This document shows, one piece after another, positions 63,303-64,000 of a DNA stretch of 64,000 nt. Source of the stretch: Nostocales cyanobacterium (GTDB lineage Bacteria; Cyanobacteriota; Cyanobacteriia; Cyanobacteriales; Nostocaceae); the NCBI GenBank assembly GCA_004292695.1, contig RDXV01000003.1:20839-84838 (forward strand), in the 5' to 3' direction. Below the pieces are notes generated by a model, which saw nothing but the letters and a program-made list of their open reading frames with translations, was not told the DNA's origin and ran no database searches. The translations under genes were made by a program, and so were the position numbers. The first letter of the stretch is position 1. Every line of letters starts with the position of its first letter.

Positions 63303-63899
63303 TCAACAAATTTGTGTAGTTACAAATTCAATTACTGCTGTTAACCCTGTTTTAGTTTTTAAGTTGGTAAATACAAAAGGTTTATCACCGCGCATTTTTT
63401 TTGTATCTCGTTCCATTACTTGTAAATCTGCGCCAACATAGGGAGCAAGGTCAGTTTTATTAATTACTAATAAGTCAGATTTAGTAATTCCTGGTCCACC
63501 TTTACGGGGGATTTTATCACCCGCAGCTACATCTATAACATAGATGGTTAAATCAACTAATTCAGGGCTAAAGGTAGCAGCTAAATTATCACCACCACTT
63601 TCTAAAAAGACGATATCTAAATCTGTAAATGTTTCTTCTAGTTGTTCAATTGCTGCTAAGTTCATGGAAGCATCTTCCCGGATAGCAGTATGGGGACAAC
63701 CTCCGGTTTCTACTCCTAAAATGCGACTGCTATCTAATGCTTGGGAACGAACTAAAAATTGGGCATCTTCTTGGGTGTAAATATCGTTAGTTACAACCGC
63801 TAATTTATATTTTTCTCGCAGTGCTTTACATAAAGCATCTACTAAAGCTGTTTTTCCTGAACCTACGGGTCCAGCTACTCCTACTCGATAAGCATTCAT
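63303..63899 (-). CDS. ureG: Urease accessory GTPase UreG
   Basis: 198 residues. SIMIBI GTPase that delivers nickel to urease. P-loop GPVGSGKT (10-17), switch region with the nickel-binding CPH motif (C68, H70 in [11 protein letters not shown]), [15 protein letters not shown], and base-recognition [12 protein letters not shown]. The length is normal. The rest of the urease genes are not in this window and may lie beyond the STRR array at its end. Confidence 0.96.
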   Translation of the reverse strand: MNAYRVGVAGPVGSGKTALVDALCKALREKYKLAVVTNDIYTQEDAQFLVRSQALDSSRILGVETGGCPHTAIREDASMNLAAIEQLEETFTDLDIVFLESGGDNLAATFSPELVDLTIYVIDVAAGDKIPRKGGPGITKSDLLVINKTDLAPYVGADLQVMERDTKKMRGDKPFVFTNLKTKTGLTAVIEFVTTQIC

Positions 63900-63902
63900 A
63901 AA

Positions 63903-64000
63903 ATCAGTTATCAGTTATCAGTTATCAGTTATCAGTTATCAGTTATCAGTTATCAGTTATCAGTTATCAGTTATCAGTTATCAGTTATCAGTTATCAGTT
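63903..64000. repeat. Long STRR array, continues past window end
   Basis: About 14 perfect TCAGTTA heptads, the longest array in the window. The same heptad fills part of the atpB-atpE gap. Confidence 0.98.

Noticed and set aside
63903..64000. Regular array resembling a CRISPR or an iteron origin
   Set aside because: The unit is a 7-bp heptad with no spacers, a known cyanobacterial STRR type also seen in the atp operon.

Overview
The window looks like the chromosome of a filamentous, probably heterocyst-forming cyanobacterium (Nostocales, in the Anabaena/Dolichospermum range). The evidence is: many copies of the HIP1 octamer GCGATCGC; the cyanobacterial ATP synthase operon order with both b and b' subunits; a Rubisco activase with a RbcS-like tail; a PEP-CTERM protein; a DUF92/VTE6-type membrane protein; low GC; and abundant heptanucleotide tandem repeats (STRRs) between genes. 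The genus is inference. I see no rRNA, tRNA, CRISPR array or intact transposase gene.

Layout. 0-2.6 kb: an orphan antitoxin, an XRE regulator and a VapC/HTH toxin-antitoxin pair. 2.7-9.2 kb: the atp1 operon on the minus strand (atpI-B-E-F'-F-H-A-G), with STRRs in all five longer gaps. 9.3-15.7 kb: a methyltransferase, a RelE-type TA pair, a pentapeptide-repeat protein, a toxin/immunity pair bracketed by two 187-bp palindromic elements, cobK with a DUF1636 gene, and an outer-membrane-type protein. 15.8-24.4 kb: an ABC-F ATPase, vapBC, an AAA ATPase/TOPRIM pair that may be a defence module, gpmI, secG, a metalloprotease and a DUF29 protein. 24.5-35.9 kb: rca, a PEP-CTERM protein, two Uma2 proteins, a CsgG-like protein, a PpiC/ABC exporter pair, a DUF92 protein, a PD-(D/E)XK protein and another VapBC pair.

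36-48 kb: a palindrome-rich mobile-element-like remnant, an ImmA/HTH regulator divergent from a DUF2188 gene with an inverted-repeat operator candidate, then mostly housekeeping genes (rsmE, queD, MFS, AI-2E, LCP). 48-53 kb: an amidohydrolase divergent from an isochorismatase-like hydrolase and a cupin, then an SDR protein and a Nudix hydrolase. 53-59 kb: a 1074-residue FG-GAP/cadherin/DUF4114 surface protein, and a cell-wall hydrolase whose amidase domain has lost expected active-site residues. 59-64 kb: an antitoxin with a deleted vapC pseudogene, dnaG, a GNAT protein, a formamidase-like gene and ureG. The window ends inside an STRR array.

The main themes are one large energy operon full of repeats, scattered toxin-antitoxin and nuclease genes, and several small repeat families that supply stop codons, sit against start codons or enter coding sequence. 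The best candidates for something undescribed are the ATPase/TOPRIM pair (19.0-20.9 kb) and the repeat-bracketed toxin/immunity cassette (12.6-13.9 kb). All family calls come from reading motifs by eye; no database search was run.
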